Shown here piece after piece: positions 27,256-37,277 of a stretch of DNA of 64,000 bases. Positions within the stretch are counted from its first letter, which is position 1. Each line of letters starts with the position of its first letter. Position numbers and translations under genes: made by a program. The notes below the pieces were generated by a model. That model saw nothing but the letters and a program-made list of their open reading frames with translations, ran no database searches and was not told the origin of the DNA. This stretch comes from Bacteroidales bacterium (GTDB taxonomy: Bacteria > Bacteroidota > Bacteroidia > Bacteroidales > VadinHA17), in assembly GCA_029932855.1 (NCBI GenBank), contig JAOZPG010000007.1:60494-124493 (forward strand). The letters are read 5' to 3'.

Positions 27256-27828
27256 ATGGAATTTATTATAATAGTAATCTCCGCAATTTTTGTCAACAAT
27301 ATTGTACTGACAAAGTTTCTTGGTATCTGTCCCTTTATCGGGGTATCTAACAAAGTAGAAACAGCCATAGGTATGTCGGGAGCAGTAATGTTCGTTATGG
27401 TTCTTGCCACCATGGTAACATATCTTATCCAGGTATATGTGCTTGTGCCTTTAGGCATAGGCTTTTTGCAGACTATCACTTTTATCCTGATCATTGCCTC
27501 ACTGGTACAGATGGTAGAGATAATGCTTAAAAAAGTAAGCCCTTCCCTCTTCCAGGCACTTGGTATATTCCTGCCCCTTATTACTACCAACTGTGCCGTT
27601 CTAGGTGTGGCAATACTCAGCGTACAGAATGATTATAACCTTCTTGAAGGAGTTGTATTTGCAGCAGCCACTGCTGTTGGTTTCGGCCTGTCCCTGATAA
27701 TCTTCTCAAGCATCAGGGAGCATCTCGACCTTATGAATATTCCAAAAGCAATGAAAGGTGTTCCCATAGCTTTTATTGTGGCGGGACTGCTTGCCATGGC
27801 CTTTATGGGCTTTGCAGGAATTGTGTAA
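27256..27828 (+). CDS. rnfA: Rnf complex subunit RnfA
   Basis: The 190-residue subunit is homologous to RnfE and inserted in opposite topology. IFVNNIVLTKFLGICPFIGVS and PLITTNCAVLGVA are the two conserved half-repeat motifs with the Cys residues of the intramembrane iron-sulfur centre. It is the last gene of the operon. The complete complex couples ferredoxin oxidation with NAD+ reduction to ion pumping, so the cell likely conserves energy anaerobically. Confidence 0.96.
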   Translation: MEFIIIVISAIFVNNIVLTKFLGICPFIGVSNKVETAIGMSGAVMFVMVLATMVTYLIQVYVLVPLGIGFLQTITFILIIASLVQMVEIMLKKVSPSLFQALGIFLPLITTNCAVLGVAILSVQNDYNLLEGVVFAAATAVGFGLSLIIFSSIREHLDLMNIPKAMKGVPIAFIVAGLLAMAFMGFAGIV

Positions 27829-27898
27829 GGTTTTCTTCCGGGCGTTTTCATATATGGCTGCAATTTATGTTTTACATTTTGCATAAGCCGCTTTTATT

Positions 27899-28450
27899 AT
27901 GTCACAGATGTACTATAAAATACTTGGCATCTCTTCTTCTGCCGGCATGCAGGAAATAAAGACAGCCTACAGGAGACTTGCCAAGAAGTTCCATCCCGAT
28001 ATAAGTAAGGACCCCCAGGCAAAAGATAAGTTCATACTTATAAACGAGGCTTATGAATTTCTTATCGACCTGAAAAAGAGGGATGCTGAAAAAGGCCACA
28101 AGAACATAAGCAGGCAGCAGGCAGATGAACTTTACAGGCAATGGCTGAGAAAGGAAAGGATAAAAGCACGCGCCAGGGCTGCAGAAGAAGCCAGGCGCAA
28201 ATTCGATGAATTCAGGAAATCGCCCATCTACAAGACCACCAGGATAATATTTACTTTCTACGATGTGCTAAGCATGCTGATAGGTCTTCTTATAATAATT
28301 GCATCAGCGGCAGGACTGCTAATATCCTTTCACTCACCCAAAGGCATAAGTCCCAATAATATAGTGGCATTTATATTCCTGGTCTTCCTGGGAACATTGT
28401 TTATCTTTTTTTCTGTAGCCAGTATCAGGCAACGTTACCGGAGAGTATAA
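27899..28450 (+). CDS. J-domain (DnaJ-like) membrane protein
   Basis: The 183-residue protein starts with a J domain (residues 1-65) that carries the HPD motif in [12 protein letters not shown], needed to stimulate DnaK ATPase. A basic, Ala/Arg-rich helix follows, then two transmembrane helices at about 115-140 and 150-172. It lacks the zinc and substrate domains of DnaJ, so it is a specialised membrane-bound co-chaperone. It follows rnfA by 70 bp; a link to Rnf is possible but unsupported. Confidence 0.88.
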   Translation: MSQMYYKILGISSSAGMQEIKTAYRRLAKKFHPDISKDPQAKDKFILINEAYEFLIDLKKRDAEKGHKNISRQQADELYRQWLRKERIKARARAAEEARRKFDEFRKSPIYKTTRIIFTFYDVLSMLIGLLIIIASAAGLLISFHSPKGISPNNIVAFIFLVFLGTLFIFFSVASIRQRYRRV

Positions 28451-28532
28451 GTAAAGCAAAAAATATCTCAGTTTTCCAGGCTTATTAAAAAAATACGCTT
28501 TAATTTTTCGGACTTGATCCGGGAAACAGGAC

Positions 28533-29267
28533 CTATAGTTTATCCTTATAAACGGGACTCTTATGCAGACCGCATTCCTTGCTTTCGGGCTGTTCCCACC
28601 ACCATCTCCCTGCCCTGATATCCTCGCCTTCCTTAACAGCACGTGTACAGGGCTGGCAACCTATACTTAAGAATCCTTTATCATGCAGGGGATTATAAGG
28701 CACATCATGTTTCTTAATATAATCCCATACCTGTTCGTGTGTCCAGCCATAAAGAGGATTAAGCTTAAGCAGGCCATTCTGTTCATCCCACTCCAGCAGT
28801 TTTGTATTTATACGTGTCACCGACTGGTCAGCCCTAAGTCCGCATATCCAGATATCGAGGCCTTTAAAGGCCCTCTTAAGTGGCTCCAGCTTCCTTATCT
28901 TACAGCATAGCTCCCTGTTCTCTATGCTTTCATAAAAAAGATTATGTCCCTTTGTCCTTACCATATCCTCCACCTGCGCAGCATCCGGAAAATAACTTTC
29001 TATCTCTATCTTGTATTTTTTAGAAGTCCTGTCTATCAGGTCGTAATTTTCGGGGAACATCCTGCCTGTATCCAGCGTAAAGACCCGCAAGCTTTTGTCT
29101 ATGGCAGCAGTCATATCGGTAAGCACCTGATCTTCAGCCCCTAGACTTGAGGATAGCGCTATTCGTCCCTTATACTCTTTAATGAAAAATTTCAACACCT
29201 CCTCTGCCGGGGATTTGTAAAAGCGCTTATTCAGCTCTTTTATTTTTTCCTTGTCTGCCATTTCCAT
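28533..29267 (-). CDS. cysH: Phosphoadenylyl/adenylyl-sulfate reductase (CysH), iron-sulfur APS type
   Basis: The 244-residue enzyme reduces activated sulfate to sulfite in assimilation. It has the PP-loop motif SSSLGAEDQVL (about residues 39-49), then ELCCKIRKLEPLKRA with the Cys pair at 121-122, and SIGCQPCTRAV near 203-206. The CC...CxxC set marks the 4Fe-4S APS reductase subtype. ECGLH at the end contains the catalytic Cys that forms the S-sulfo intermediate. No cysD, cysN or sulfite reductase gene is nearby, so the rest of the pathway must be elsewhere. Confidence 0.92.
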   Translation of the reverse strand: MEMADKEKIKELNKRFYKSPAEEVLKFFIKEYKGRIALSSSLGAEDQVLTDMTAAIDKSLRVFTLDTGRMFPENYDLIDRTSKKYKIEIESYFPDAAQVEDMVRTKGHNLFYESIENRELCCKIRKLEPLKRAFKGLDIWICGLRADQSVTRINTKLLEWDEQNGLLKLNPLYGWTHEQVWDYIKKHDVPYNPLHDKGFLSIGCQPCTRAVKEGEDIRAGRWWWEQPESKECGLHKSPVYKDKL

Positions 29268-29350
29268 CCTGTTATCAAACTATAATTTTAAAATTCCGGC
29301 CTACAAGATATGCCTGCCATAAACCAAGTCACAGTACTTATTCTTCACCC

Positions 29351-29725
29351 TCAGTCAGCAACAAACCTGAATTTCTTGTCCAGCAGGGATGAATAATATT
29401 CTCCTCTTTCAAGAATGTCGTAATCGCCATCCTCGTAATGCCAGTTAATGGTGAGGTTCTCCCTGGGACTGATCCGGCTGGTGAGTGTTTGAAGTATGCT
29501 TAAAATAAATTTTGCCGACCCGCTGTTAAAATATTCCAGCTCCACATCAACAGTAGTGGGCCTGTCTTTCCGGGTTTCGCAATATTCATTTATCCATTTT
29601 ACAACAGGCTTGTAAAATTTTTCAGGATCCTCATGAATTGATCTTCCTCCAATCTTAAACAGGCCGCTCTCATCAAGTTCAATGGAAGGCGTTTTCTGTG
29701 AACCCTTGATAGTAAATTTCTCCAT
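29351..29725 (-). CDS. SiaC-family regulatory phosphoprotein (DUF1987)
   Basis: The Met at 29725 (MEKFTIKGSQKTPSIELDES) is the natural start, 10 codons inside the track ORF; the product is 124 residues. GLFKIGGRSIHEDPEKFYKP carries the conserved Ser that is phosphorylated in SiaC, and YFNSGSAKFILSIL is the other family core. In Pseudomonas, SiaC controls c-di-GMP through a SiaB kinase and a SiaA SpoIIE-type phosphatase. Neither partner is adjacent here, but a SpoIIE sensor lies at 55.7-59.2 kb in the same window. That pairing is only an inference. Confidence 0.85.
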   Translation of the reverse strand: MEKFTIKGSQKTPSIELDESGLFKIGGRSIHEDPEKFYKPVVKWINEYCETRKDRPTTVDVELEYFNSGSAKFILSILQTLTSRISPRENLTINWHYEDGDYDILERGEYYSSLLDKKFRFVAD

Positions 29726-29811
29726 ATTGTAAATTAGTTGAATTAAAATAAACAACTGAAACGTAAATATATAAAATAGTTTACGAAACTACTGCCCATA
29801 CTTAATAGAAT

Positions 29812-30849
29812 CTACTGAATCTTCCACCGGGCGTCTGGTGCTACCGACTGATCGGCAAATTCCCCCTTCAGGTACTTATAATAGCCGCTAATAGCAATCA
29901 TTGCTGCATTATCGGTACTAAGCCTGAACTCAGGAATATATACTTTCCAGCCATGGCTGCCGGCATGTTCCAGCATTGCATTTCGAAGTCCGCTGTTTGC
30001 CGACACTCCCCCGGCAATACCAATCTCCTTTATACCTGTCTCCCTGGCTGCCAGCTCAAGCTTCTTCATCAATATATCAATGATAGTCTTCTGAAGCGAA
30101 GCACAAAGGTCCTTCTTGTTATCTTCTATAAAAGCAGTGTCCTTCCTCATCTCATCCCTGAGAAAATACAAAAAAGAAGTTTTTAGTCCGCTAAAACTAT
30201 AATCAAAATCTTTTATTCTAGGCTTTGCAAACTTAAAAGCTTCGGGATCACCTTCTTTAGCCAGCTTATCCACCTCTGGGCCGCCAGGGTAGGGAAGATT
30301 CATAAGCTTGGCACATTTGTCAAAAGCCTCTCCCGCAGCATCATCAATGGTCTGCCCAATTACTTTTATATTCATATCTTCCTTCATCACCACCAGCTGT
30401 GTATGCCCTCCCGATACCAGCAGGCACAAAAAAGGAAAACCCGGTATCTCCTGCTCCTTCCCCTTCTCATAAATAAAATGAGCCAGTATATGCGCCTGCA
30501 GGTGATTAATATCTATCAGGGCCATATCACGGGCAAGTGCCATCCCCTTGGCAAAGGATGTCCCCACAAGCAAAGACCCCAGCAGTCCCGGGCCCCTTGT
30601 AAAAGCCACCCCGCTAATATCTTCCAGGGATATTCCTGCAAGCTTAACAGCATTATCCACAACAGGTATAATATTATTCTGATGTGCCCTTGAGGCAAGC
30701 TCAGGAACTACCCCGCCATATTTCCTGTGTACATCCTGGTTAGCCATTACATTTGATAAAAGGTATCCATTCCTTACAATAGCAGCAGATGTATCATCAC
30801 ATGATGACTCTATACCCAGTATTATTATATCTTTTGAATCGCTATACAC
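29812..30849 (-). CDS. tsaD: tRNA N6-adenosine threonylcarbamoyltransferase TsaD
   Basis: TsaD transfers threonylcarbamoyl to A37 of ANN-decoding tRNAs. The 345-residue protein opens IILGIESSCDDTSAAIV (ASKHA phosphate-binding loop). HLQAHILAHF contains the two metal-binding His residues (HxxxH), LVSGGHTQLV follows, and near the end GVSANSGLR and STDNAAMIA complete the site. All key residues are present. It is divergent from tamB with 145 bp between their starts. Confidence 0.97.
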   Translation of the reverse strand: MYSDSKDIIILGIESSCDDTSAAIVRNGYLLSNVMANQDVHRKYGGVVPELASRAHQNNIIPVVDNAVKLAGISLEDISGVAFTRGPGLLGSLLVGTSFAKGMALARDMALIDINHLQAHILAHFIYEKGKEQEIPGFPFLCLLVSGGHTQLVVMKEDMNIKVIGQTIDDAAGEAFDKCAKLMNLPYPGGPEVDKLAKEGDPEAFKFAKPRIKDFDYSFSGLKTSFLYFLRDEMRKDTAFIEDNKKDLCASLQKTIIDILMKKLELAARETGIKEIGIAGGVSANSGLRNAMLEHAGSHGWKVYIPEFRLSTDNAAMIAISGYYKYLKGEFADQSVAPDARWKIQ

Positions 30850-30994
30850 CTGTTTATCAAATGTTTTATTTATTTTAGTTTATTTTTATGAAAAAGGCAG
30901 GATATTTAATAATTGGAATAAATTTTGCCTCCCTTAACATAAGAAAATAATACGATAAGAAGAGATCAAAAATATTAAAAAAATATTCAATATC

Positions 30995-33900
30995 GTGAAG
31001 ATAGTGCTGCTGACGGTGATAATACTGTCTGCAACAATAATTCTTCTGTTAAGAAACCCCGGCGTTCAGTCGTGGATGGTAAAGAGCTTAATGGAAAAAG
31101 CCACCAATACCATCCCCGGCAGATTTTATGTAGATCATGTTGAAATTAAATTCTTTAACAGATTGCAGCTGTCAAAGTTGTACATTGAAGATATACATGG
31201 CGACACCCTTCTTTATGTACCTGAACTCACTGCCAATATAAAACATATTAACAGGCGAAAGAATATTATTGATATTGGCAAACTGGTGCTAAAAGAGCCC
31301 CGGTTTAAGCTTAGTACGGACTCGAGCCTTACGATAAACCTCAGTTATTTCATAAATGAGCTAAAAAAAGAAAACAAAGATTCAACCGGCAGGTCGCTGG
31401 AACTAAGCATACATAAGATAGAATATATCAATGCATATTTCTCACTGAAAAACAATTTCAGGAAAAATCGTCATGCAAGCATTGATTTTACAGATATGGA
31501 GCTTTACAACATAAATATGCAGGCATCTGAACTCCACACTATTGCCGGAGGTATCAGTCTTAATATAAAGCAACTGAGTTTCAGGGAAAAGTCGGGATTC
31601 GTTATCAATGAATTCAAATCAAAATTACTGGTTCAAAAAAAGAGTCTGCAATTCCTCAATAACAGGATCAAAAGCTCAAACTCAGATATCACATCAGAAA
31701 AAGTGGCCTTTGAGTTCAATAATTATAAAGACTTTAAAAACCTATATGAAAAGGTAAAACTATACATAATAATAAAAGATTCTGAGCTCGATTCCAGGGA
31801 CCTGGCATACTTTGTGCCAGGATTCTCATCCATTGAAGAAAAGGCACACATCTCAGGCTCTGCATATGGCAGATTATCTGGTTTCCATGGAAGGAATATA
31901 CGCCTGGATTTCGATTCAAATACATCTATGGCCGGGAAATTTGATATTTCCGGACTTCCGGATATAGAGAATGCCTTCTTTTATATAAACATGCAGGAGC
32001 TGAATATAGGGGAATATGTTTTCGATGCAATGGAAAGAAACAATATTGTTGAAGACCCTGAAATATTAAGACTGGCTGAGCAACTGGGATATATCAGGTT
32101 CAAAGGAGTTTTCACAGGCTTTATTGATGATTTTGTTAGTTACGGCAGCTTTAAATCCCACCTTGGTATTGCACATACCGATATCTCAATTGTGCCAGAC
32201 AGCTCAAAGGCATTCAGCTTCAAGGGAAAACTGGACATTGCCGACTTTAATATTGGCAGTTATACTAAACTTGAAGATTATCTGGGAAGTATAGCAATGT
32301 CGGTGGGAGTAAAGGGATCATGGTCACCGGAAGCCGGTCTTAATTCCGAGATTGAAGGCATGATCAGGCAGCTGGAGTTTAATGATTATTATTACCGTAA
32401 TATCGAACTGTCAGGCATTTATGCCCACAATTCATTTGACGGTAATATTGGAATTGATGAAGCAAACCTAAAACTTGATTTCCTGGGTCTTCTTGATTTC
32501 TCCTCCGATACACCTGAATTCGACTTCAGCCTGAATATCCCCCATGCCAATCTTTATAAACTGCAGTTTATCCCTTCAGACTCCACAGCCGACCTGTCAC
32601 TTTTGCTAACTGCCAACTTCATAGGAAACACATTAGATGATTTTAATGGCTCTATCAGGCTACTTAATTCAAGGATCAGTTCCAAAAACGAAGTACTGGA
32701 AGCATATAACTTCACCCTGGAAGCACATAATAAGCCCGACTCAAGCCGGGTATATCTGGAAACAGATTACCTTGATGCTGAATTGATAGGAAATTATAAA
32801 TTCAGCCTGCTAAAACCCTCTTTAAGCTACCTGCAAACACTGTTCATACCCGGAAGCATTAAGTCATTTCCCGACACCACGGGCATTTACCAAAATAATT
32901 TCACATTCAACATACATTTCAGAAATACCGAGAAGATAAGCGATTTCTTTTTTCCCCATATAAGAATTGCCCCTGGCAGTACTATACATGGCATATTTAA
33001 TCCTTCCGGCAAACAGATTACTATGAAAGGAAACTCTGAGAGCCTGTTATTTAATGACAATGAGCTGGTCAATCCCGGCTTTATGCTGTCTTCAGAGAAA
33101 GTAAGCGAGATTGATCTGGGTTTCAAAACAGATGAGCTAATACTGCCACACCGCAAGCTTGTGCTTACTGAGCTCAGGGCAAACTCAAAACTAAAAAACG
33201 ACTCTCTTAATCTTAATATGTTTTGGTCAAATGACGACAGCCTTCAATATCATGGAAATATAGATGTTCTGGCATTGTTTTCGGCCAACAAAGAATCCGG
33301 TGCCCTGCAAACAGACATACATATTTCCCCGGGCACCATAATACATAAGGGAGACAACTGGCAACTAAATGAAGCTACAATAACCACAGACAGCAATTCA
33401 GTAAGGTTCAGGCATCTGGCTCTCACAAGCCACAACAAGATGCTGGCATTAAACGGAATAGTAAGTGAAAATCCCGAAGGCAGCCTTCTGATAACTGCCA
33501 GGGGATTAGACCTTTCCGGTGTCAACCTGCTAAACCATAAGCTTAAGCTTAAGGGGATATTTCAGGGTAATGCCACTGTTTCAGATCTGTACAAAGAGCC
33601 CAGGTTTATCTCGGATTTTTATTTCCGGGAGCTAAAGGTAAATAATGTAGGACTGGGAAATGTCAGTTTCAGCAGCGAATGGAATCATAATAACAATTCT
33701 ATTATGCTGGAAGAGAATACAGATATTGAAGGATTTTCCCCACTATCGGTTCAGGGCGAATATTTCCCAGGCAATAAAACTACTGAACTAAATATTAAGC
33801 TTGACAGCCTTGATCTCAATATCTTCAAACCTTTTGTTAAGGCCTTCTCATCCAGGCTACAGGGTGATATTTCTGGTAGTTTAAAACTAAAGGGTAAGAT

Positions 33901-35440
33901 TAAGCAGCCTGTAATGTCGGGCAAGCTCAGTTTCAGGGATGCAGCACTGCTGATAGACATGATAAATACCAGCTACAATTTTAATGATGATGTGGATATA
34001 TACAATAGTGATTTCCTGGTCAGCGATGTCACAGTTTACGACAGTCTGGGCAATACTGCTCATGCAAATGGTCATATATCGGCGCGAAATCTGAAAAAAT
34101 TATTTATTGACCTTGATTTCCAGACAGATGAAATGCTTATGCTTAATCTGGAGAAATGGCAGAACAAGTTCTTCTATGGTAATGTTGTAGGTTCGGGCAG
34201 CGTAAGTCTGAAAGGAACGACAGACAATATTAAACTGGACATTGCAGGAAAGACAATGGGAAATTCAAGATTTTTTCTTCCTCTTGACAAGGAATATTCA
34301 CGTCGCGAATCACATTATTTAAGCTTTATTAATACAAACGAATCGGAGAAAGAGGAGAAAGAACTAAAAAAGAATATACGCAATCCTAAAGAAATAGCCA
34401 AAACATCAAATGTTGACCTCAATATAAATCTTGAGACCACCCCCGAACTGGAAGCAACATTGTTTTTTGATCCTATGGCAGGAGGATCGCTTACAAGCAG
34501 AGGGATAGGCGAGCTGAAGGTGAGTTCAGGCAGTTCGGGAGATTTTAATATATTCGGTGAATATACTATTGACCAGGGAATTTATAATTTCAAGCTAAGC
34601 CACCTTATAAATAAGAAATTTGAAGTAAAAAACGGCAGCAGGATAACATTCACAGGTAATCCCCAAAATGCCAGACTGGATGTTGTTGCAATATATAAAG
34701 TAAGGACCTCTCTTTATAATCTTTATTATGATGAAGCCTACCGCAGAAGAATACCTGTAAACTGTGAAATATATCTTTCGGGAAAACTTGAATCGCCGGT
34801 CATCAGGTTTAACATAGACCTTCCCACTGCCGATGAAGACACAAAGTCAAGGCTTAAGAACACTATTAATACCGAAGAAGACCTTAGTAAACAGTTCCTT
34901 TCACTACTGATAATAAATAGTTTTCTCCCCGATCCGAATTATGCCCCCCCCGGCACATCACCCATAAAAACCGGTGCAGTGGAAGCCACCACGGCCGAAC
35001 TACTATCATCCCAGCTTAGCAGCTGGATATCCCAGATAAGTAATGATTTTGATATTGGATTCCGTTACAGGCCGGGCGACCAGGTCTCCAGCCAGGAGAT
35101 AGAGCTTGCCATAGCAACCCAGATACTTAATGACAGGGTTTTGATAAATTCAAATATAGATGTGGGGGGAAACCAGTACACAAGCACCCAGGACCCGAAT
35201 GAAATAGTAGGTTATGTATCTGTGGAAGTAAAGGTTGACAAAAGTGGAAAACTCAGGCTGAAAGCCTTTACCAGGCCAAATGATAAAATGATTTATGAAG
35301 AATCTACCAACTATGAAACAGGGATTGGAATATTCTTCCGGGAGGAATTCGATTCCTTCGGTGAACTGCTTAAATCTTATTGGGACAAGCTTTTTAAGAA
35401 AAAAAATAATAAGGAAATCCCGGATAAAAATACATCTTAA
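30995..35440 (+). CDS. TamB-like translocation and assembly module protein
   Basis: The 1481-residue protein has one N-terminal membrane helix (VLLTVIILSATIILLLR) and then a very long run of beta strands with AsmA/TamB-like repeats, ending in the DUF490 domain (SGDFNIFGEYTIDQGIYNF, RLDVVAIYKV, SPVIRFNIDLP). Such proteins span the periplasm and help phospholipid transport or outer-membrane protein assembly. The track start is GTG at 30995. Reading back in frame, ATT at 30974 would give KKIFNIVKIVLL, the usual family opening, and no ATG exists between the upstream stop and the GTG. The start is therefore uncertain. Confidence 0.85.
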   Translation: MKIVLLTVIILSATIILLLRNPGVQSWMVKSLMEKATNTIPGRFYVDHVEIKFFNRLQLSKLYIEDIHGDTLLYVPELTANIKHINRRKNIIDIGKLVLKEPRFKLSTDSSLTINLSYFINELKKENKDSTGRSLELSIHKIEYINAYFSLKNNFRKNRHASIDFTDMELYNINMQASELHTIAGGISLNIKQLSFREKSGFVINEFKSKLLVQKKSLQFLNNRIKSSNSDITSEKVAFEFNNYKDFKNLYEKVKLYIIIKDSELDSRDLAYFVPGFSSIEEKAHISGSAYGRLSGFHGRNIRLDFDSNTSMAGKFDISGLPDIENAFFYINMQELNIGEYVFDAMERNNIVEDPEILRLAEQLGYIRFKGVFTGFIDDFVSYGSFKSHLGIAHTDISIVPDSSKAFSFKGKLDIADFNIGSYTKLEDYLGSIAMSVGVKGSWSPEAGLNSEIEGMIRQLEFNDYYYRNIELSGIYAHNSFDGNIGIDEANLKLDFLGLLDFSSDTPEFDFSLNIPHANLYKLQFIPSDSTADLSLLLTANFIGNTLDDFNGSIRLLNSRISSKNEVLEAYNFTLEAHNKPDSSRVYLETDYLDAELIGNYKFSLLKPSLSYLQTLFIPGSIKSFPDTTGIYQNNFTFNIHFRNTEKISDFFFPHIRIAPGSTIHGIFNPSGKQITMKGNSESLLFNDNELVNPGFMLSSEKVSEIDLGFKTDELILPHRKLVLTELRANSKLKNDSLNLNMFWSNDDSLQYHGNIDVLALFSANKESGALQTDIHISPGTIIHKGDNWQLNEATITTDSNSVRFRHLALTSHNKMLALNGIVSENPEGSLLITARGLDLSGVNLLNHKLKLKGIFQGNATVSDLYKEPRFISDFYFRELKVNNVGLGNVSFSSEWNHNNNSIMLEENTDIEGFSPLSVQGEYFPGNKTTELNIKLDSLDLNIFKPFVKAFSSRLQGDISGSLKLKGKIKQPVMSGKLSFRDAALLIDMINTSYNFNDDVDIYNSDFLVSDVTVYDSLGNTAHANGHISARNLKKLFIDLDFQTDEMLMLNLEKWQNKFFYGNVVGSGSVSLKGTTDNIKLDIAGKTMGNSRFFLPLDKEYSRRESHYLSFINTNESEKEEKELKKNIRNPKEIAKTSNVDLNINLETTPELEATLFFDPMAGGSLTSRGIGELKVSSGSSGDFNIFGEYTIDQGIYNFKLSHLINKKFEVKNGSRITFTGNPQNARLDVVAIYKVRTSLYNLYYDEAYRRRIPVNCEIYLSGKLESPVIRFNIDLPTADEDTKSRLKNTINTEEDLSKQFLSLLIINSFLPDPNYAPPGTSPIKTGAVEATTAELLSSQLSSWISQISNDFDIGFRYRPGDQVSSQEIELAIATQILNDRVLINSNIDVGGNQYTSTQDPNEIVGYVSVEVKVDKSGKLRLKAFTRPNDKMIYEESTNYETGIGIFFREEFDSFGELLKSYWDKLFKKKNNKEIPDKNTS

Positions 35441-35653
35441 TATCATTACAAATGTTTTACATATCCGGCTTCTTATAGTTTTTTATTCCCCTGTTCATAA
35501 ATATTGGCAGATGTTTTAAAACAGAGCTGATTATTCCGGTATTTTTATTTTCTTTGCAAAATTCATTTAAACCAGATTATTAAGCTTAGGATTAAGAATC
35601 ATGGATAAAGAAAATTAGAACTTTTTTAATACTCATAACTAAAAAATAAAATT

Positions 35654-37141
35654 ATGTTTATAGCAATGGTCGTTGTCTTTGTCCTGGGTTATACAGCAAT
35701 AGCCCTCGAGCACCCTCTCAAAATAGATAAAGCAGCATCTGCCCTTCTTATTGGGACCCTTACCTGGGTATTATATATTTTTGGCGTAGAGTCTATTCTA
35801 CCCGGGAATGAGTCATTCTGGGAGTTCATGCATGAGCAGGGCTTTATGGCTGCACTTACAGCCAAAGAATACCTTGCTTATATTGAGCACGAAGGCTTTC
35901 TCGGTGTTCTTGGAAGTTCTGAACTCAAAGACTTCCTCGATTCCAGCTTTATCTACAGTGGAAACATATTAAAAGCATACCAGGATTTTGTTGCCCACCA
36001 CGAGCTTCTTCATCATCTCGCAGAGATATCAGAGATACTTTTCTTCCTCCTGGGAGCCATGACCATTGTGGAGATGATAGACCAGAACCAGGGATTCAAG
36101 GTAATTACCGACAGGATACAAACAACCAATAAAGTGAAGCTGCTTTGGATAATAAGCTTTCTTACATTCTTCATGTCGGCTGCCCTTGATAACCTTACCA
36201 CTACTATTGTTATGGTTGCCCTCCTGCGAAAGATCATTGCCGATCAGAAAACAAGATGGTTCTATGCTGCAATGGTAGTGCTTGCAGCCAATGCAGGAGG
36301 TGCATGGTCTCCTATTGGCGACGTAACAACCATAATGTTGTGGGTAAAGGGACAGGTAACAACTATTCCTATAATAAAGGATGTTTTCCTTCCCAGTCTT
36401 GTCACCATGATAGTTCCGTTGGCAATACTATCATTCTCGATGAAAGGAAATGTTGAAAGGCCTGCTGTAAAAGCTGAGAATGAAGAATTCACAACTCCCG
36501 GCCACAGGCTGTTTATACTTATCTGGGGTGTTTCAACCCTGCTCTTTGTTCCTGTATTCAAAACCTTCACCCACCTCCCCCCTTATATGGGAATGCTGCT
36601 GGGACTGGGGGTTTTATGGACAATAACCGAGATCATTCACAGGGATAAGATAATAGGCATTAAAAAGAGACTTACTGTTTCAGGAGTACTCTCAAGGGTT
36701 GATGTACCCACTGTGCTGTTTTTTCTTGGTATTCTTTCTGCTGTAGCATCCCTTCAGTCGGCCGGACACCTTACTCTTATGGCTACATGGCTGGATGAAG
36801 TAACCCACCAGAACATTTACCTAATTAACATTGGCATAGGTTTCTTATCTTCAGTAGTCGATAATGTACCTCTTGTGGCTGGAGCCATGGGCATGTACGA
36901 TATTTCTGACCCAGGCTCAGTCGGAAAGGCAGCCTTTTTCATGGTTGACGGACAGTTCTGGCAGTTCCTTGCATTCTGTGCCGGAACAGGTGGAAGTTTA
37001 CTTATTATTGGCAGCGCAGCGGGTGTAGCAGCAATGGGAATGGAAAAGATAGACTTTATCTGGTACCTAAAAAAAATAAGCCTACTGGCCCTTACAGGAT
37101 ACCTTGCAGGTGCAGCCACATATTTTCTGATGTTTTCATAG
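35654..37141 (+). CDS. nhaD: Na+/H+ antiporter NhaD
   Basis: The 495-residue inner-membrane antiporter of the IT superfamily exports Na+ for H+. The opening FVLGYTAIALEHPLKIDKAA, the segment AALDNLTTTIVMVALLRK and NAGGAWSPIGDVTTIMLW are hallmark NhaD sequences with the Asp residues likely to bind ions. VVDNVPLVAGAMGMY is the mirrored motif of the second half. Between the second and third helices there is a hydrophilic stretch of about 70 residues, longer than in typical NhaD proteins. With Rnf it would use or adjust the sodium gradient. Confidence 0.93.
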   Translation: MFIAMVVVFVLGYTAIALEHPLKIDKAASALLIGTLTWVLYIFGVESILPGNESFWEFMHEQGFMAALTAKEYLAYIEHEGFLGVLGSSELKDFLDSSFIYSGNILKAYQDFVAHHELLHHLAEISEILFFLLGAMTIVEMIDQNQGFKVITDRIQTTNKVKLLWIISFLTFFMSAALDNLTTTIVMVALLRKIIADQKTRWFYAAMVVLAANAGGAWSPIGDVTTIMLWVKGQVTTIPIIKDVFLPSLVTMIVPLAILSFSMKGNVERPAVKAENEEFTTPGHRLFILIWGVSTLLFVPVFKTFTHLPPYMGMLLGLGVLWTITEIIHRDKIIGIKKRLTVSGVLSRVDVPTVLFFLGILSAVASLQSAGHLTLMATWLDEVTHQNIYLINIGIGFLSSVVDNVPLVAGAMGMYDISDPGSVGKAAFFMVDGQFWQFLAFCAGTGGSLLIIGSAAGVAAMGMEKIDFIWYLKKISLLALTGYLAGAATYFLMFS

Positions 37142-37180
37142 AAAACTGAGTAATAATAAGCCTTTTCTGCCCTGCAGAAT

Positions 37181-37246
37181 GGCCCCTGCCTAAAATTAAT
37201 CACTGTTGAATTTATTAAGGGCAGGGAGCCTGTTTCGTTTTTTTTT
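37181..37246 (+). terminator. Intrinsic terminator after nhaD
   Basis: GGCCCCTGCC (37181-37190) pairs with GGGCAGGGAGCC (37219-37230) across an AT-rich loop that can itself fold, followed by nine T (37238-37246). It closes nhaD 40 bp after its stop and lies 32 bp before exbB. Confidence 0.75.
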
Positions 37247-37277
37247 AATAGTTTTACATAAATAAAATTCAGATTTC

